A stretch of 64,000 nucleotides of DNA from Clostridiales bacterium. Its GTDB lineage: Bacteria; Bacillota; Clostridia; Oscillospirales; Oscillospiraceae. Numbering within the stretch: the stretch's first letter is position 1; each line of letters starts with the position of its first letter. Shown here piece by piece: positions 35,401-44,523 of the stretch. Both the position numbers and the translations under genes were made by a program. The notes beneath the pieces were generated by a model. The model was not told the DNA's origin, ran no database searches, and saw only the letters and a program-made list of their open reading frames with translations. The stretch lies in NCBI GenBank assembly GCA_029265405.1, contig JAJUJI010000011.1, positions 1 through 64,000 of the forward strand, written 5' to 3'.

Positions 35401-35429
35401 ATAATATCACGCCGTTGCTTCAGGCGCAA
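35401..35429 (-). promoter_or_regulatory. Candidate ilvE promoter
   Basis: Minus strand ttgcgc (complement of 35424-35429), 17-nt spacer, tattat (complement of 35401-35406). Good -10, weak -35. The rest of the 35349-35575 spacer is AT-rich with one small cctgt/acagg hairpin near 35480. Confidence 0.45.
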
Positions 35430-35575
35430 GACCGGACGTGTAATTTGTGCGCTAATTCTGCATAATTGACCGAAACGCCTGTAAAACAGGAGCTCAATTC
35501 TGTAAAGCGGACAAGCCGAAAATAATTGACTTCAGTCGTATTTTACATTATTTTATTATCAGGGAGTGGATGCAT

Positions 35576-36721
35576 ATGGACGCCGAGCAGATTTTTCATA
35601 CTGGCAACAGCTTCTTGAGGCTTGGCATTATTGCACTCAGGGGCGCTGAGGATTTGGCGCATAAAATAGACAGATTCCTTGTCGAGTGGGCCGCCATGGG
35701 GCCGGAGGCAAGGGATACTTTTATTATTGGGGCGGAATGTCCGCGCTTTTCTTCCGGGGACGGGAAGGGGATAATTAAGGAAAGCGTTCGCGGGATGGAC
35801 ATATATATCATCGTAGACGTAGGCAATTATAATTGCACCTACAATATGTTCGGCTATTTGAACCATATGAGCCCCGACGACCACTTTGCAGACCTGAAAA
35901 GGATAATACAGGCCGCCAGCGGCAAGGCCAGCTCCATAACGGTTATTATGCCTCAGCTATACGGCGCAAGGCAGCACCGCAGGGCCGCCAGAGAGAGCCT
36001 GGACTGCGCCGTGGCCCTTCAGGAGCTTCAGGCAATGGGCGTAAAAAACGTGATAACCTTCGATACGCACGACGCGAGAGTGCAGAACGCCGTCCCGCTC
36101 ATGGGGCTGGACAATCTGATGCCGCACTACCAGGTTCTGAAGGCCCTGTTCAAGCGCTACCCCGACATCAGCACTAGCAAGGAAAAGTTCATGGTGGTAA
36201 GCCCGGACGAGGGCGCCATGAACAGGAACATGTATTATTCCTCTGTTTTGGGCGTCAACCTCGGAATGTTCTATAAGCGCCGGGACTATTCGCGGATGGT
36301 CAACGGGAGGAACCCCATAGTCGCCCATGAATATCTGGGCGACAGGGTGGACGGGAAGAGCATCCTTGTTGCCGACGATCTTATATCCTCAGGCGAGTCA
36401 ATGCTGGACATAGCCTATTACATGAAGAAGCACAACGCCGCCAGATTCTTCGCTACGGCCACTTACGCCCTGTTTACAAACGGCCTTGCCCTGTTTGATA
36501 AAGCCTATACGGACGGGGTCATAGACTGCGTTTTCGGCACCAACATGACCTACATCAGCGACGAGCTGCGCAAGCGCCCCTGGTTCTGCGAGGTGGACTG
36601 CAGCAAGTATATAGCGTACATAATTGCCGCAATGAACCACAACGTGAGCGTAAGCGCGCTGCTCGACCCCCACGAAAAGATAAAAAAGTTAATAGAAGTA
36701 TATCATACCGATTTGAATTAA
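35576..36721 (+). CDS. Ribose-phosphate pyrophosphokinase homologue, extended form
   Basis: 381 residues from ATG 35576, which is 9 nt from gggag; ATG 35570 is only 3 nt away. The flexible catalytic loop Y-G-A-R-Q-H-R-R and the T-F-D-T-H-D segment match PRPP synthetase. The PRPP loop reads A-D-D-L-I-S-S-G-E-S (near 268-277). It is 60-70 residues longer than standard Prs and diverges from it (F-D-T-H-D for D-L-H, D-D-L-I-S-S-G for D-D-M-I-D-T). It may make PRPP from ribose-5-phosphate or be a paralogue with another role; a canonical prs is not in the window. Confidence 0.8.
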   Translation: MDAEQIFHTGNSFLRLGIIALRGAEDLAHKIDRFLVEWAAMGPEARDTFIIGAECPRFSSGDGKGIIKESVRGMDIYIIVDVGNYNCTYNMFGYLNHMSPDDHFADLKRIIQAASGKASSITVIMPQLYGARQHRRAARESLDCAVALQELQAMGVKNVITFDTHDARVQNAVPLMGLDNLMPHYQVLKALFKRYPDISTSKEKFMVVSPDEGAMNRNMYYSSVLGVNLGMFYKRRDYSRMVNGRNPIVAHEYLGDRVDGKSILVADDLISSGESMLDIAYYMKKHNAARFFATATYALFTNGLALFDKAYTDGVIDCVFGTNMTYISDELRKRPWFCEVDCSKYIAYIIAAMNHNVSVSALLDPHEKIKKLIEVYHTDLN

Positions 36722-36738
36722 ATATTCCAACATGCAAA

Positions 36739-36771
36739 AGCCCGCCTTGCTACGCTCTGGCAAGGCGGGCT
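36739..36771. terminator. Bidirectional terminator between convergent genes
   Basis: agcccgccttgc (36739-36750) pairs perfectly with gcaaggcgggct (36760-36771) over a 9-nt loop. The minus side continues tttgcatg; the plus side has only cgtctt. Confidence 0.7.
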
Positions 36772-36795
36772 CGTCTTATGAGTTGACGGCGAAAG

Positions 36796-38052
36796 TCAAT
36801 ATTTGCCGTATTCCCTGACCGTCTCGAACATGGCCTCAACGTTTTCGCGCTTTGCGTAGCTTAGGCCGGAGCTGGTTTCAAATATGAAGCCGCCGCCGGG
36901 CGCGCAGATGTCTATGAGCCGCTTGCATTCGTCTATGACCTGCTGCCTTGTGCCGAATTGCAGCAGGTTGGTGGAAAAGCCGCCCGATATGCAGGCTATT
37001 CCGCCCAGCTTTTTCTTGGCGGCGGCCATGTCCACCTCCTCGAAATGGTAGAACACCTTTCCGGGCGGCACCTCGCTAAGGCAGTCAAGGCGTGAATTGT
37101 ACTTGCCTTCGGTATATATGTAAGGTACCTTGCCGGTATCTATGATGGTTATTATTATCTGCTGAAGGTGTTTCCAGTAATATTTTCTGTAATGCTCGTC
37201 GCTCATAAAGCCGTCCATTCCCTTGTGGAGGGCCATGAAAACATGCTTGCCCCTGCCTATGTCCGCCGTCGCCTTCAGCATGGCAATCTGGCGCTCAAAG
37301 GCCTCCTCTATGTATTTTTCGACATATTCTGTGTTGTCGTAAAGGTCCTGCAGCGAGAGTATGGTGCCCCTGAGGCCGTCGCTGTAGCTGTCGAAGGGGA
37401 CGGCGGCCATGCCGCCGCTGTTCATCGGGTAGCCCAGGTCCTCCACAAGACGGGCCAGCTCGTCCTGCTTTTGCTGGTAGCTTTCGTACAGCTCGTTTAT
37501 CTTCCAGAGATCCTCTATCATCCGCCTGAATTCGGGCGCTGAAAAATGCGCCGCTATCTGCCGGGCGCTGCCCATTCTCAAGCCGAAGCTCAGCTTTGCC
37601 AGAGGCTCCAGAAGCTCCGAGGTGCGCGGAAGGGATTTGCGCAGCTCCCAGCCGGTGCGGTCGCTGAAAAATTCCTCGAATTCGTCGTCAAGCAGGAGCG
37701 GGTATTCGATGAACTGCTGTATGGAGTTGTCGCCGATTATTTTCCCTGGCATACCGGCCCAGCGCATGTTCTTCGGGCGGGAAAGCTCCATCATGGGGCC
37801 TTCTCCGGCAAAAACAAAGCCCAGCCCTATGCCGCTGTCGGGATCGAAATCGTGCAGGTACTTGACGACGGAATTTTTCATTTTTTCAAGGGTGGTGTCG
37901 TACACCACCTCGGCCACCGTATAGCCTGCGTTCAGGATGGGGAACAGCTCCGCCGGCGGCGTTATGGGCACCCTGTCCGGCTCCTTCAGAGCTATGGCGT
38001 CCCTGACCCGCTTTTGCTTTTCCTCATATTTGAGCTTATTTTCCTGCGGCAT
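36796..38052 (-). CDS. Uroporphyrinogen decarboxylase-family protein (long form)
   Basis: 418 residues from ATG 38052, preceded by gggaggaattgtc; an upstream in-frame start at 38097 is unlikely. URO-D-like barrel with an opening K-E-P-D-R-V-P-I, shared by corrinoid methyltransferases of this superfamily, and a C-terminal G-G-x6-L-x-F-G-T pattern. Its partner corrinoid protein is not nearby. Monocistronic, with its own promoter and terminator. Function unassigned; only distantly similar to the protein at 6919-7908. Confidence 0.8.
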   Translation of the reverse strand: MPQENKLKYEEKQKRVRDAIALKEPDRVPITPPAELFPILNAGYTVAEVVYDTTLEKMKNSVVKYLHDFDPDSGIGLGFVFAGEGPMMELSRPKNMRWAGMPGKIIGDNSIQQFIEYPLLLDDEFEEFFSDRTGWELRKSLPRTSELLEPLAKLSFGLRMGSARQIAAHFSAPEFRRMIEDLWKINELYESYQQKQDELARLVEDLGYPMNSGGMAAVPFDSYSDGLRGTILSLQDLYDNTEYVEKYIEEAFERQIAMLKATADIGRGKHVFMALHKGMDGFMSDEHYRKYYWKHLQQIIITIIDTGKVPYIYTEGKYNSRLDCLSEVPPGKVFYHFEEVDMAAAKKKLGGIACISGGFSTNLLQFGTRQQVIDECKRLIDICAPGGGFIFETSSGLSYAKRENVEAMFETVREYGKY

Positions 38053-38085
38053 GACAATTCCTCCCATACACATTATTTGCCTATA

Positions 38086-38114
38086 AATATAGCACAATAT
38101 GCAATTGAATTCAA
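38086..38114 (-). promoter_or_regulatory. Candidate promoter of the long URO-D gene
   Basis: Minus strand ttgaat (complement of 38109-38114), 17-nt spacer, tatatt (complement of 38086-38091). Confidence 0.5.
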
Positions 38115-38156
38115 CGCGTATTTTTGTTAAAGTAAACGGCGGGAGGATTTTCGAAG

Positions 38157-38954
38157 ATGGATTTGCGGGCTTATTTTGACAGAATAGGGTATAAAGAAGG
38201 GGGAAGCGATACAGAGAGGCTTTTCAGGGTCCACAGACGGCACATAATGTCAATACCCTTTGAGAACATCGACGTATACAACGGAAAAACCGTGTCGGTG
38301 GAGTCGGAGGCGGTGTTTGAAAAGCTCGTTGTGAAAAAGCGCGGCGGCTATTGCTTTGAAATGAACTGCCTGCTGGCGGACGCCCTTTCGGCCATGGGTT
38401 TTGAGGTCTACGGGGTTTTGGCAAGGGTTTCGATGGGGCCCGGAGGCTTCGGACCGCACCTGCACAGGATGAACATAGCCGTTGCCGGCGGGAAGCGCTA
38501 CATATGCGACGTCGGCTTCGGGGGCGACTGCTTTGTCGAGCCGCTGCTTTTTGAAACCGGTCTGGAGCAGAGGGTTCACGGCTGTACATACAGGATAGTT
38601 AAGGGCGGCGCCGTGCAGTATTCCGTTCAAATCTTAAAAGACGGGCAATACGCCGATATGCTGGGCTTCGACGATATTCCCGCCCTTAACGGAGATTTCG
38701 GAGTCAGCAATTTTTATACGAATTGCAACCCAGATTCGGGCTTCCGTCATTTTGTCATGATAAACCTTTTTACGGAAAACGGGCGCATTTCAATGCTGAA
38801 CGAGCAGCTTACCGTAAGAAGCGGCGGGGAAACGATAAGAAAATATTTGACGAGGGACGAGCTGCCCGGGACGCTGGAGAAATACTTCGGCATTAGCGAA
38901 CCGGTGGATGATAGGCTGTGGGAAGGGCGAAAGGAGGCGGGCGGCTTCGAATGA
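38157..38954 (+). CDS. nat: Arylamine N-acetyltransferase
   Basis: 265 residues with the NAT triad: Cys66 in R-G-G-Y-C-F-E-M-N, His103 in H-L-H-R-M-N, Asp118 in C-D-V-G-F-G-G. The opening also has P-F-E-N-I-D near 34-39. Transfers acetyl from acetyl-CoA to arylamines or hydrazines. gggagg at 38141 supports ATG 38157. Monocistronic, with a large GC-rich terminator 50 bp downstream. Confidence 0.92.
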   Translation: MDLRAYFDRIGYKEGGSDTERLFRVHRRHIMSIPFENIDVYNGKTVSVESEAVFEKLVVKKRGGYCFEMNCLLADALSAMGFEVYGVLARVSMGPGGFGPHLHRMNIAVAGGKRYICDVGFGGDCFVEPLLFETGLEQRVHGCTYRIVKGGAVQYSVQILKDGQYADMLGFDDIPALNGDFGVSNFYTNCNPDSGFRHFVMINLFTENGRISMLNEQLTVRSGGETIRKYLTRDELPGTLEKYFGISEPVDDRLWEGRKEAGGFE

Positions 38955-39003
38955 AGCGCTGCCGCCGAGGCTGAATTGCACGAATAAGAAACTTGCAGGC
39001 ATA

Positions 39004-39050
39004 AAAAGGCCGGCCGGGACGGCGGAATCAGCCGCCCCGGCCGGCCTTTT
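39004..39050. terminator. Long GC-rich terminator
   Basis: aaaaggccggccggg (39004-39018) pairs perfectly with cccggccggcctttt (39036-39050), with inner gcgg/ccgc pairs. Both ends carry A4/T4, so it could work in both directions. Confidence 0.8.
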
Positions 39051-39123
39051 ATCGCAAGGGGCAGGCGGCCCCGCCGAAGAAGCGAGCTCTCATGTTTAAG
39101 CGCTGCGAAAATATTAAGGATAG

Positions 39124-39152
39124 TTGACAGAGTGAAGTGGACGTAATAAAAT
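39124..39152 (+). promoter_or_regulatory. Sigma-A promoter of the esterase-MFS-esterase operon
   Basis: ttgaca (39124-39129), 17-nt spacer, taaaat (39147-39152). The leader is about 70 nt, AT-rich, ending in gaaagga before the ATG. The rest of the 38955-39229 spacer holds only the terminator. Confidence 0.65.
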
Positions 39153-39229
39153 AATTTGTAATATACTATATAATAAAAAACGAAGGGTTAATTTTATCGC
39201 AATTAAATAACGAAAGGAATTTACATAGA

Positions 39230-40180
39230 ATGAATCCGCAGATTGACGTTCGCAGAGTCCATCCTGAGCTCAGGGCGTCGCTTGAACTCATGCCTGGCGG
39301 CAACTTTACGAGAGAGGGACTGAAGCAGCTTCGCGAGGCCATGGGCGCGATGGTTTTTCAGGCGCTGCCCGACGATCCGGCAGTCAGGGTCTTCAATAAA
39401 ACGATACCCGGCCCCGAAGGGGCTCCCGAGCTGCGCGTCCGCATCTACGAGCCTGCCGTTAAGAAAGAAGGCCGTCCGGGCATATTGTATATACACGGCG
39501 GAGGCTACATAGTCGGAACTCCGGAAACCACGGATTTTGCCTGCTATCGCATGGCCAAGGAAATAGACTGCGTGGTCGTGTCCGCGGACTACAGGCTCGC
39601 GCCGGAAACGCCTTATCCCGGGCCGCTGGAGGACTGCTACGCCGCCTTGAAGTGGTTTTCGGAAAACTCAAGGGAGCTCGGTGTGGACTGCGGCCGCATA
39701 GCCGTTGCCGGCGGCAGCGCGGGCGGAGGGCTGACAGCCGCCCTTGCCCTGCTGGCCCGGGACAGGAAGGGGCCCGCCATAGCCTTTCAGGCGCCGCTCT
39801 ATCCGATGATAGACGACAGGAACATAACTCCGTCGAGCCGCGAGTTTTTGGACGACAGGCTTTGGAACAGGGATAAAAACGAATTTGCCTGGGAGATGTA
39901 CCTGGGCCCGCTGTACAAGGGCGAGGCGCCTGAATACGCGGCTCCCGCCAGGGCTAGAGAGCTGGCCGGGCTTCCTCCCGCTTACACGCTTGTGGGCGAG
40001 CTTGACCTTTTCCGCGATGAAACCATAGAGTACTGCATGCGCCTGATGCAGGCGGGGGTGCCCGTGGAGCTGCATGTATATCCCGGCTGCTATCACGGTT
40101 TTGATATGTCTTTGAATACCGAAATCGGAAGGCGCGCGGAGAACGAAATAATTATGGCGCTGAAAAAGGCGCTGAGGTGA
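39230..40180 (+). CDS. Alpha/beta hydrolase esterase (HSL family)
   Basis: 316 residues. Oxyanion motif H-G-G-G at 89-92, nucleophile Ser163 in G-G-S-A-G-G, acid in G-E-L-D-L-F-R-D near 265, and His in Y-P-G-C-Y-H-G-F-D near 289. This is the hormone-sensitive-lipase or acetyl-esterase pattern. No signal peptide, so it acts on imported or internal acyl or acetyl esters. First gene of a three-gene operon with an exporter or importer and another esterase. Confidence 0.88.
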   Translation: MNPQIDVRRVHPELRASLELMPGGNFTREGLKQLREAMGAMVFQALPDDPAVRVFNKTIPGPEGAPELRVRIYEPAVKKEGRPGILYIHGGGYIVGTPETTDFACYRMAKEIDCVVVSADYRLAPETPYPGPLEDCYAALKWFSENSRELGVDCGRIAVAGGSAGGGLTAALALLARDRKGPAIAFQAPLYPMIDDRNITPSSREFLDDRLWNRDKNEFAWEMYLGPLYKGEAPEYAAPARARELAGLPPAYTLVGELDLFRDETIEYCMRLMQAGVPVELHVYPGCYHGFDMSLNTEIGRRAENEIIMALKKALR

Positions 40181-40183
40181 CAG

Positions 40184-41434
40184 ATGCCAGACAACAGCTT
40201 CTCAGCGAAGGAAAAAATATGGACTGGGGATTTTATCGCGATATTTGCCGTCAACATCGTAATGAGCATGGGCCAGTTCATGATGAACACGCTGATACCT
40301 AAATACGTCAACGATTTAGGCGGAGCCGCTACGGTTGTTGGGATGGTGACGGGCATATTTGCCGTAACGGCGCTGGGGATTAGGCCGGTGGCCGGCCCGG
40401 CGATGGATTATTTCCGGAAAAACAGGCTTTTGAGCTTCGCCATAGGCTCAATAACGCTGGCCTTTGTCTGCTACGGCTTTTCAAAAACCATTCCGATGCT
40501 GATAGCCGCGCGCCTTATCCACGGCATAGGCATAGGCCTGGCCGCGCCCCTTACGCTGGCTATCACAAGCAATATCCTGCCATATTCCAAGATGGCTTCG
40601 GGGCTCGGCCTGTTTTCCTTGGGCGGGGCGGTGGCAACTGCCATAGGCCCGACCTTGGGGCTGGAGCTGGCCGGCGTCATCGGATACAACAAAACCTTTT
40701 TTATCTGCGCGGGGCTGATGGCCTCCTGCTTTGCGCTTACCTTTATCATCAAAAGCGAGGTTCCGGCACGCAGGGAAGGCTTTAAGATAACGCTGGACCA
40801 GGTGGTTGCGCCCGAGGTGATATTGCCGACCCTTTCCATATTTTTTATGGTAATAGGCTATTCGGGAATAAATTCCTTTCTTGCCATATTCGGGGAGATG
40901 AATGGGGTAAAGGATATTGGGCTTTTCTTTACCGCAAACGCCCTATGCATGATATTCATACGCCCCTTCAGCGGCAGGATAGCCGACAGGCGCGGGATAG
41001 ACACAACTATTATTCCCGGGCTGGTGATATTCATCGGCGCCCTGCTGCTTATAAGCTGCAGCCGCACGCTGCCGATGTTCATTCTGTCGGGCGTCGTCAC
41101 AGCCGTCGGCTTCGGAATCAGCGAGCCGATTTTGCAGGCCCTGAACATGCAGCTTGTCGTTAAGGAGAGGCGGGGGGCGGCGGGCAACACAAACTTTATG
41201 GGAGTGGACATAGGCTTTCTGATCGGGCCGACGATAGCGGGCCTTATCACCTCAGCCGTCGAAAAGAGCACGGGAAGCGAGCTTCAGGGCATTGCGGTAA
41301 TGTACAGGGTCATGACCATACCCGTCGTCATATCCATAATCATATTTGCTATCAACAGGAAAAAGCTGCTGGCCAGAGTTAAGGAGCTTCAGAACTCCCA
41401 GGCGGGAATGGAGCCCGCAGCGGCAGACGGCTGA
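40184..41434 (+). CDS. Major facilitator superfamily transporter
   Basis: 416 residues with about 12 transmembrane segments. The loop after helix 2 reads G-P-A-M-D-Y-F-R-K-N-R-L (an MFS G-x3-D-R-x-G-R-R derivative), and R-P-F-S-G-R-I-A-D-R-R-G follows in the second half. It starts 3 bp after the esterase stop. By context it may move an ester, antibiotic or acylated compound processed by the flanking esterases; the direction is unknown. Confidence 0.87.
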   Translation: MPDNSFSAKEKIWTGDFIAIFAVNIVMSMGQFMMNTLIPKYVNDLGGAATVVGMVTGIFAVTALGIRPVAGPAMDYFRKNRLLSFAIGSITLAFVCYGFSKTIPMLIAARLIHGIGIGLAAPLTLAITSNILPYSKMASGLGLFSLGGAVATAIGPTLGLELAGVIGYNKTFFICAGLMASCFALTFIIKSEVPARREGFKITLDQVVAPEVILPTLSIFFMVIGYSGINSFLAIFGEMNGVKDIGLFFTANALCMIFIRPFSGRIADRRGIDTTIIPGLVIFIGALLLISCSRTLPMFILSGVVTAVGFGISEPILQALNMQLVVKERRGAAGNTNFMGVDIGFLIGPTIAGLITSAVEKSTGSELQGIAVMYRVMTIPVVISIIIFAINRKKLLARVKELQNSQAGMEPAAADG

Positions 41435-41459
41435 TAAACCAAATGAAAGGATGAAACAT

Positions 41460-42266
41460 ATGGCGGTATTTGAAATCAGCTTCTTTTCCGACGCTTTGGG
41501 GCGCATCGCCCCGCTTACGGCAATCGTACCGGTCGAGCGGCCGCATCATTACGGCGGAGGCGGAAAGCCCTTTTCGGGCCCGTTCCGCTCGGTATACCTG
41601 CTGCACGGCTATTCCGGCACCAACACAGACTGGCTGAGAGGCTCAAGGATTGAGCAGCTTGCGATGGCCCATAACATCGCAGTCTTTATGCCCGCCGGCG
41701 AAAACGGCTTCTATCTGGATGACCCAATACGGGGCGCGTATTACTCAAGGCTCCTTTGCCAGGACTTGATAGATTTTACGCGCGCCGTGTTTCCCCTCTC
41801 CACACGGCGCGAGGACACTACGATAGGCGGCTTTTCCATGGGAGGCTACGGGGCGCTGAGGAACGGCCTGCTGCGCAGCGACATCTTCGGCAATATCATC
41901 GCCTTATCCGCCGCCATAATGACGGACGAGCTTTCGAGCATGAGGGAGGGCAATCCGTCCCCGGTCGCGCCCTACAGCTATTATGTACATACCTTCGGCA
42001 ATCCGGCGGAATTTGCGGGCAGCGACAAGGACCCGAAGGCGCTGGCCAAAGCCCTGCTTGATGAAAAGAAGCCCTTGCCAAATCTGTACCTGGCCTGCGG
42101 TGCGGAGGACATAGCTCATGTCCAGGATTTGAGCTACCACAACTATCTGAACGAAATAGGCTTCAGCCATGTTTATGAGGAGGGCCATGGCGAGCACAAC
42201 TGGGCATACTGGGACGAGCACATAGAAAAAGCGCTTAAATGGCTCGACGGACTGAACAAGCCCTGA
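41460..42266 (+). CDS. Esterase D/tributyrin-esterase family hydrolase
   Basis: 268 residues from ATG 41460, preceded by gaaagg at 9 nt; upstream extension into the MFS gene is rejected. Nucleophile Ser126 in G-G-F-S-M-G-G. The probable acid is in the C-G-A-E-D segment, and the His is in G-H-G-E-H-N-W-A-Y-W near 240. Matches the short-chain-ester hydrolases related to EstA and S-formylglutathione hydrolase. Third gene of the operon. Confidence 0.87.
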   Translation: MAVFEISFFSDALGRIAPLTAIVPVERPHHYGGGGKPFSGPFRSVYLLHGYSGTNTDWLRGSRIEQLAMAHNIAVFMPAGENGFYLDDPIRGAYYSRLLCQDLIDFTRAVFPLSTRREDTTIGGFSMGGYGALRNGLLRSDIFGNIIALSAAIMTDELSSMREGNPSPVAPYSYYVHTFGNPAEFAGSDKDPKALAKALLDEKKPLPNLYLACGAEDIAHVQDLSYHNYLNEIGFSHVYEEGHGEHNWAYWDEHIEKALKWLDGLNKP

Positions 42267-42277
42267 TTGGACGAATA

Positions 42278-42312
42278 AAAACCGCGGCGCAGACGCATGC
42301 CGCGGCTTTTTT
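42278..42312 (+). terminator. Terminator of the esterase operon
   Basis: ccgcggc (42282-42288) pairs with gccgcgg (42299-42305), flanked by A5 upstream and T6 downstream. It also faces the convergent helicase gene. Confidence 0.75.
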
Positions 42313-42323
42313 ATTTGGCAGCT

Positions 42324-44504
42324 TTAACGGTAAAAAAGTCTGAGGGCCTCTTTTGTCCCCTCCAAATCCAAAAAATCGTTGACGAACTGCTTTTTGAGAA
42401 GGCTCTGGGGTATGAATTCATTGTACTTGCTTTCAAGCTGTATTTTATCCGGAAGCGGAAGCCCGTCGAGAGTGTCGGTATCGAGTATGCGCCTGAAGGC
42501 CTCGTCCAGCAGCGCCATGCCGTCGTCGCCCGGCCGGAACTCCGCCTCCAGGTAGACGCTGGTTCTCCAGGGTATCTTGTTTTTTACTCCGTATTTCAGG
42601 AGCAGGTAATGCAGCGTATAAAGCTGCCGCGTTCCCATCCAGGGAAAAACGGCGTATCTTATCTCGGAAAGCCTTGTCGCTAGCTTGTCCAGTATGCCGG
42701 AATTTTGGGCAAGATATCTTATTTCGCCCAGCCGCTCGGCGCAGTTTGGGCTCAGATACGGATAAATATCGTTTCCCGCCAAAATGCTCCTCATTTTCCG
42801 CACCAGCACCGTGTGCAGCTCCGCCGTAAAATCGACGTCCCAGTCAACCGTGGATATGCCGGGTACGGGCCTTACGAAAATGGTTTTGGCCTTCTCGTTC
42901 ACCTCGACGGTTTCCCAGGTGCGCCCGGCAAGGGAAAAGCGGGTTTCCGGGGGATACGGCTTGTCCACCGTGCCTATGGCGCTGTTTTCGTCCTTGACGA
43001 GATAATACTCCGGCACGGTAAACACGGCGAGGAAACGAAAATCGTTTACGACCTTTTCGCCGTTAATGCCGACGATTAGTCCTCCGTTTTCGGTCTCCTG
43101 TATGTGCCGCAGGTCTAAAAGGTGCTTCAGCAGCAGCCTGTAATCCTCATGGGAAATGTGCCTGAAGCTCGATAGGCCCAAAATGTCCCGGGCCAGCCTC
43201 TGCGGAGAGGCCTCCCCGGCGCTGAGAAGGTGGCTCATGGTCTGATGGTACAGCAGCGAATAGGGATACCGGGCCGGAGAAAGAGGTTCTATCCATTTTT
43301 GCTTCGTATACAGCTCCACGATGGCTATGGAGCGTATGAAGCTCCAGTTGATGGGGCCCAGAGCGTCCGAAGCGGCGGCGTGCACGTCGTCCACGAACGT
43401 AAACAGGAGCTGGGGAATCTGTCCGCGCCGCCCGCAGCGCCCCAGCCTCTGGGCGAAGCTCGAAACGGTCGCCGGAGCGCCGACCTGCACCACCTGGTCG
43501 AGGGAGCCTATGTCTATTCCCAGCTCCAAGGTGACAGTCGCCCCGACCACCAGCTTTTCCTCTGAGTCCTTCATCTCATCCTCGGCCTGCTCGCGCAGCA
43601 CGGCGGATATGTTGCCGTGGTGGACCCGGTAAACGTCGGGAGTCTTGTTTTTAAGCGCGATTTGGCGCAGGTTGGACAGTGTAAATTCCGTTTCTTCCCT
43701 GGAATTTGTAAAAATGATCGTCTTTTTGTCCAAAGTCATTCTGTAAAGATACTCGAAATGCTCGGCCGTGCCGCTGTCAAGGGCTTTGCCGTCCGGCTGC
43801 ACGCCGGTTTTTCGGAAAAGCTCCATGTAAAGTCTTATCCTGCGTCCGGTTTCGCCCGGGGACGGAGCGGAGCAGCTCCGCCCCGTCCCCAAGCTGAGCC
43901 AGCTTTTGGCCGCCTCCAGGTCTCCCAAGGTGGCCGAAAGCCCTATGCGGCGGGGAATGACGCCCGTGAGCTTTTGCAGGCGCTCAAGCAGGCACAGCAC
44001 CTGCGCGCCTCTCTCGTCGCGCATGAACTGGTGGACCTCGTCTATTATCACAAAGCGGAGGTCTCCGAACAGCCGCAGGCAGGCTCCGCGCTTGCGTATA
44101 AGCAGGCTTTCAAGCGATTCCGGCGTGATCTGCAAAATGCCCCTCGGATTTTTTATAAGGCGGTTTTTGTCCGCCTGGGAAGCGTCCCCATGCCACTTGC
44201 AGACCGGCAGCCCGGACTCCTGGAGCAGATAGTCAAGGCGCTTGAACTGGTCGTTTATAAGCGCCTTAAGGGGGCTGATATATAAAACGCCCACGGAGTC
44301 CGAGGGCCTGTTGTACAGCTCGGTAAGAACGGGAAGAAAGGCGGCCTCCGTCTTCCCGGAAGCCGTTCCGGAGGAAAGCAGCAGGTCGTCTTCGCTGTCG
44401 AAGATGACCGAGCAGGCCGCAACCTGTATATCCCTCAGCTCAGTCCATTTGCTGGCGTATATGTAGTCCTGTATATAGGGCGCCAGCCTTTCAAACATGC
44501 CCAT
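42324..44504 (-). CDS. sngC: Shango SngC-like DEAD/DEAH helicase (Lhr/BrxHI-like)
   Basis: 726 residues from ATG 44504, after an aggggggcg stretch and just past the sngB stop. Superfamily-2 motifs: Q-like D-I-Q (25-27), Walker A G-T-A-S-G-K-T (46-52), I-I-D-E-V-H, S-A-T-L-G, T-N-S-R-E-E, and Q-R-L-G-R-C-G-R-R-G. The long C-terminal part resembles Lhr-type helicases. It is the third gene of a TerB/ATPase/helicase operon, the composition published as the Shango anti-phage system. Expected role: ATP-driven translocation or unwinding on foreign DNA. BREX has a related helicase, but no other BREX gene is present. Confidence 0.85.
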   Translation of the reverse strand: MGMFERLAPYIQDYIYASKWTELRDIQVAACSVIFDSEDDLLLSSGTASGKTEAAFLPVLTELYNRPSDSVGVLYISPLKALINDQFKRLDYLLQESGLPVCKWHGDASQADKNRLIKNPRGILQITPESLESLLIRKRGACLRLFGDLRFVIIDEVHQFMRDERGAQVLCLLERLQKLTGVIPRRIGLSATLGDLEAAKSWLSLGTGRSCSAPSPGETGRRIRLYMELFRKTGVQPDGKALDSGTAEHFEYLYRMTLDKKTIIFTNSREETEFTLSNLRQIALKNKTPDVYRVHHGNISAVLREQAEDEMKDSEEKLVVGATVTLELGIDIGSLDQVVQVGAPATVSSFAQRLGRCGRRGQIPQLLFTFVDDVHAAASDALGPINWSFIRSIAIVELYTKQKWIEPLSPARYPYSLLYHQTMSHLLSAGEASPQRLARDILGLSSFRHISHEDYRLLLKHLLDLRHIQETENGGLIVGINGEKVVNDFRFLAVFTVPEYYLVKDENSAIGTVDKPYPPETRFSLAGRTWETVEVNEKAKTIFVRPVPGISTVDWDVDFTAELHTVLVRKMRSILAGNDIYPYLSPNCAERLGEIRYLAQNSGILDKLATRLSEIRYAVFPWMGTRQLYTLHYLLLKYGVKNKIPWRTSVYLEAEFRPGDDGMALLDEAFRRILDTDTLDGLPLPDKIQLESKYNEFIPQSLLKKQFVNDFLDLEGTKEALRLFYR

Positions 44505-44523
44505 GCGTCCGCGCCCCCCTGCG

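Noticed and set aside
35349-35575. T-box leader for ilvE
   Set aside because: The minus-strand leader after the candidate promoter is only about 50 nt and lacks a T-box sequence or terminator.
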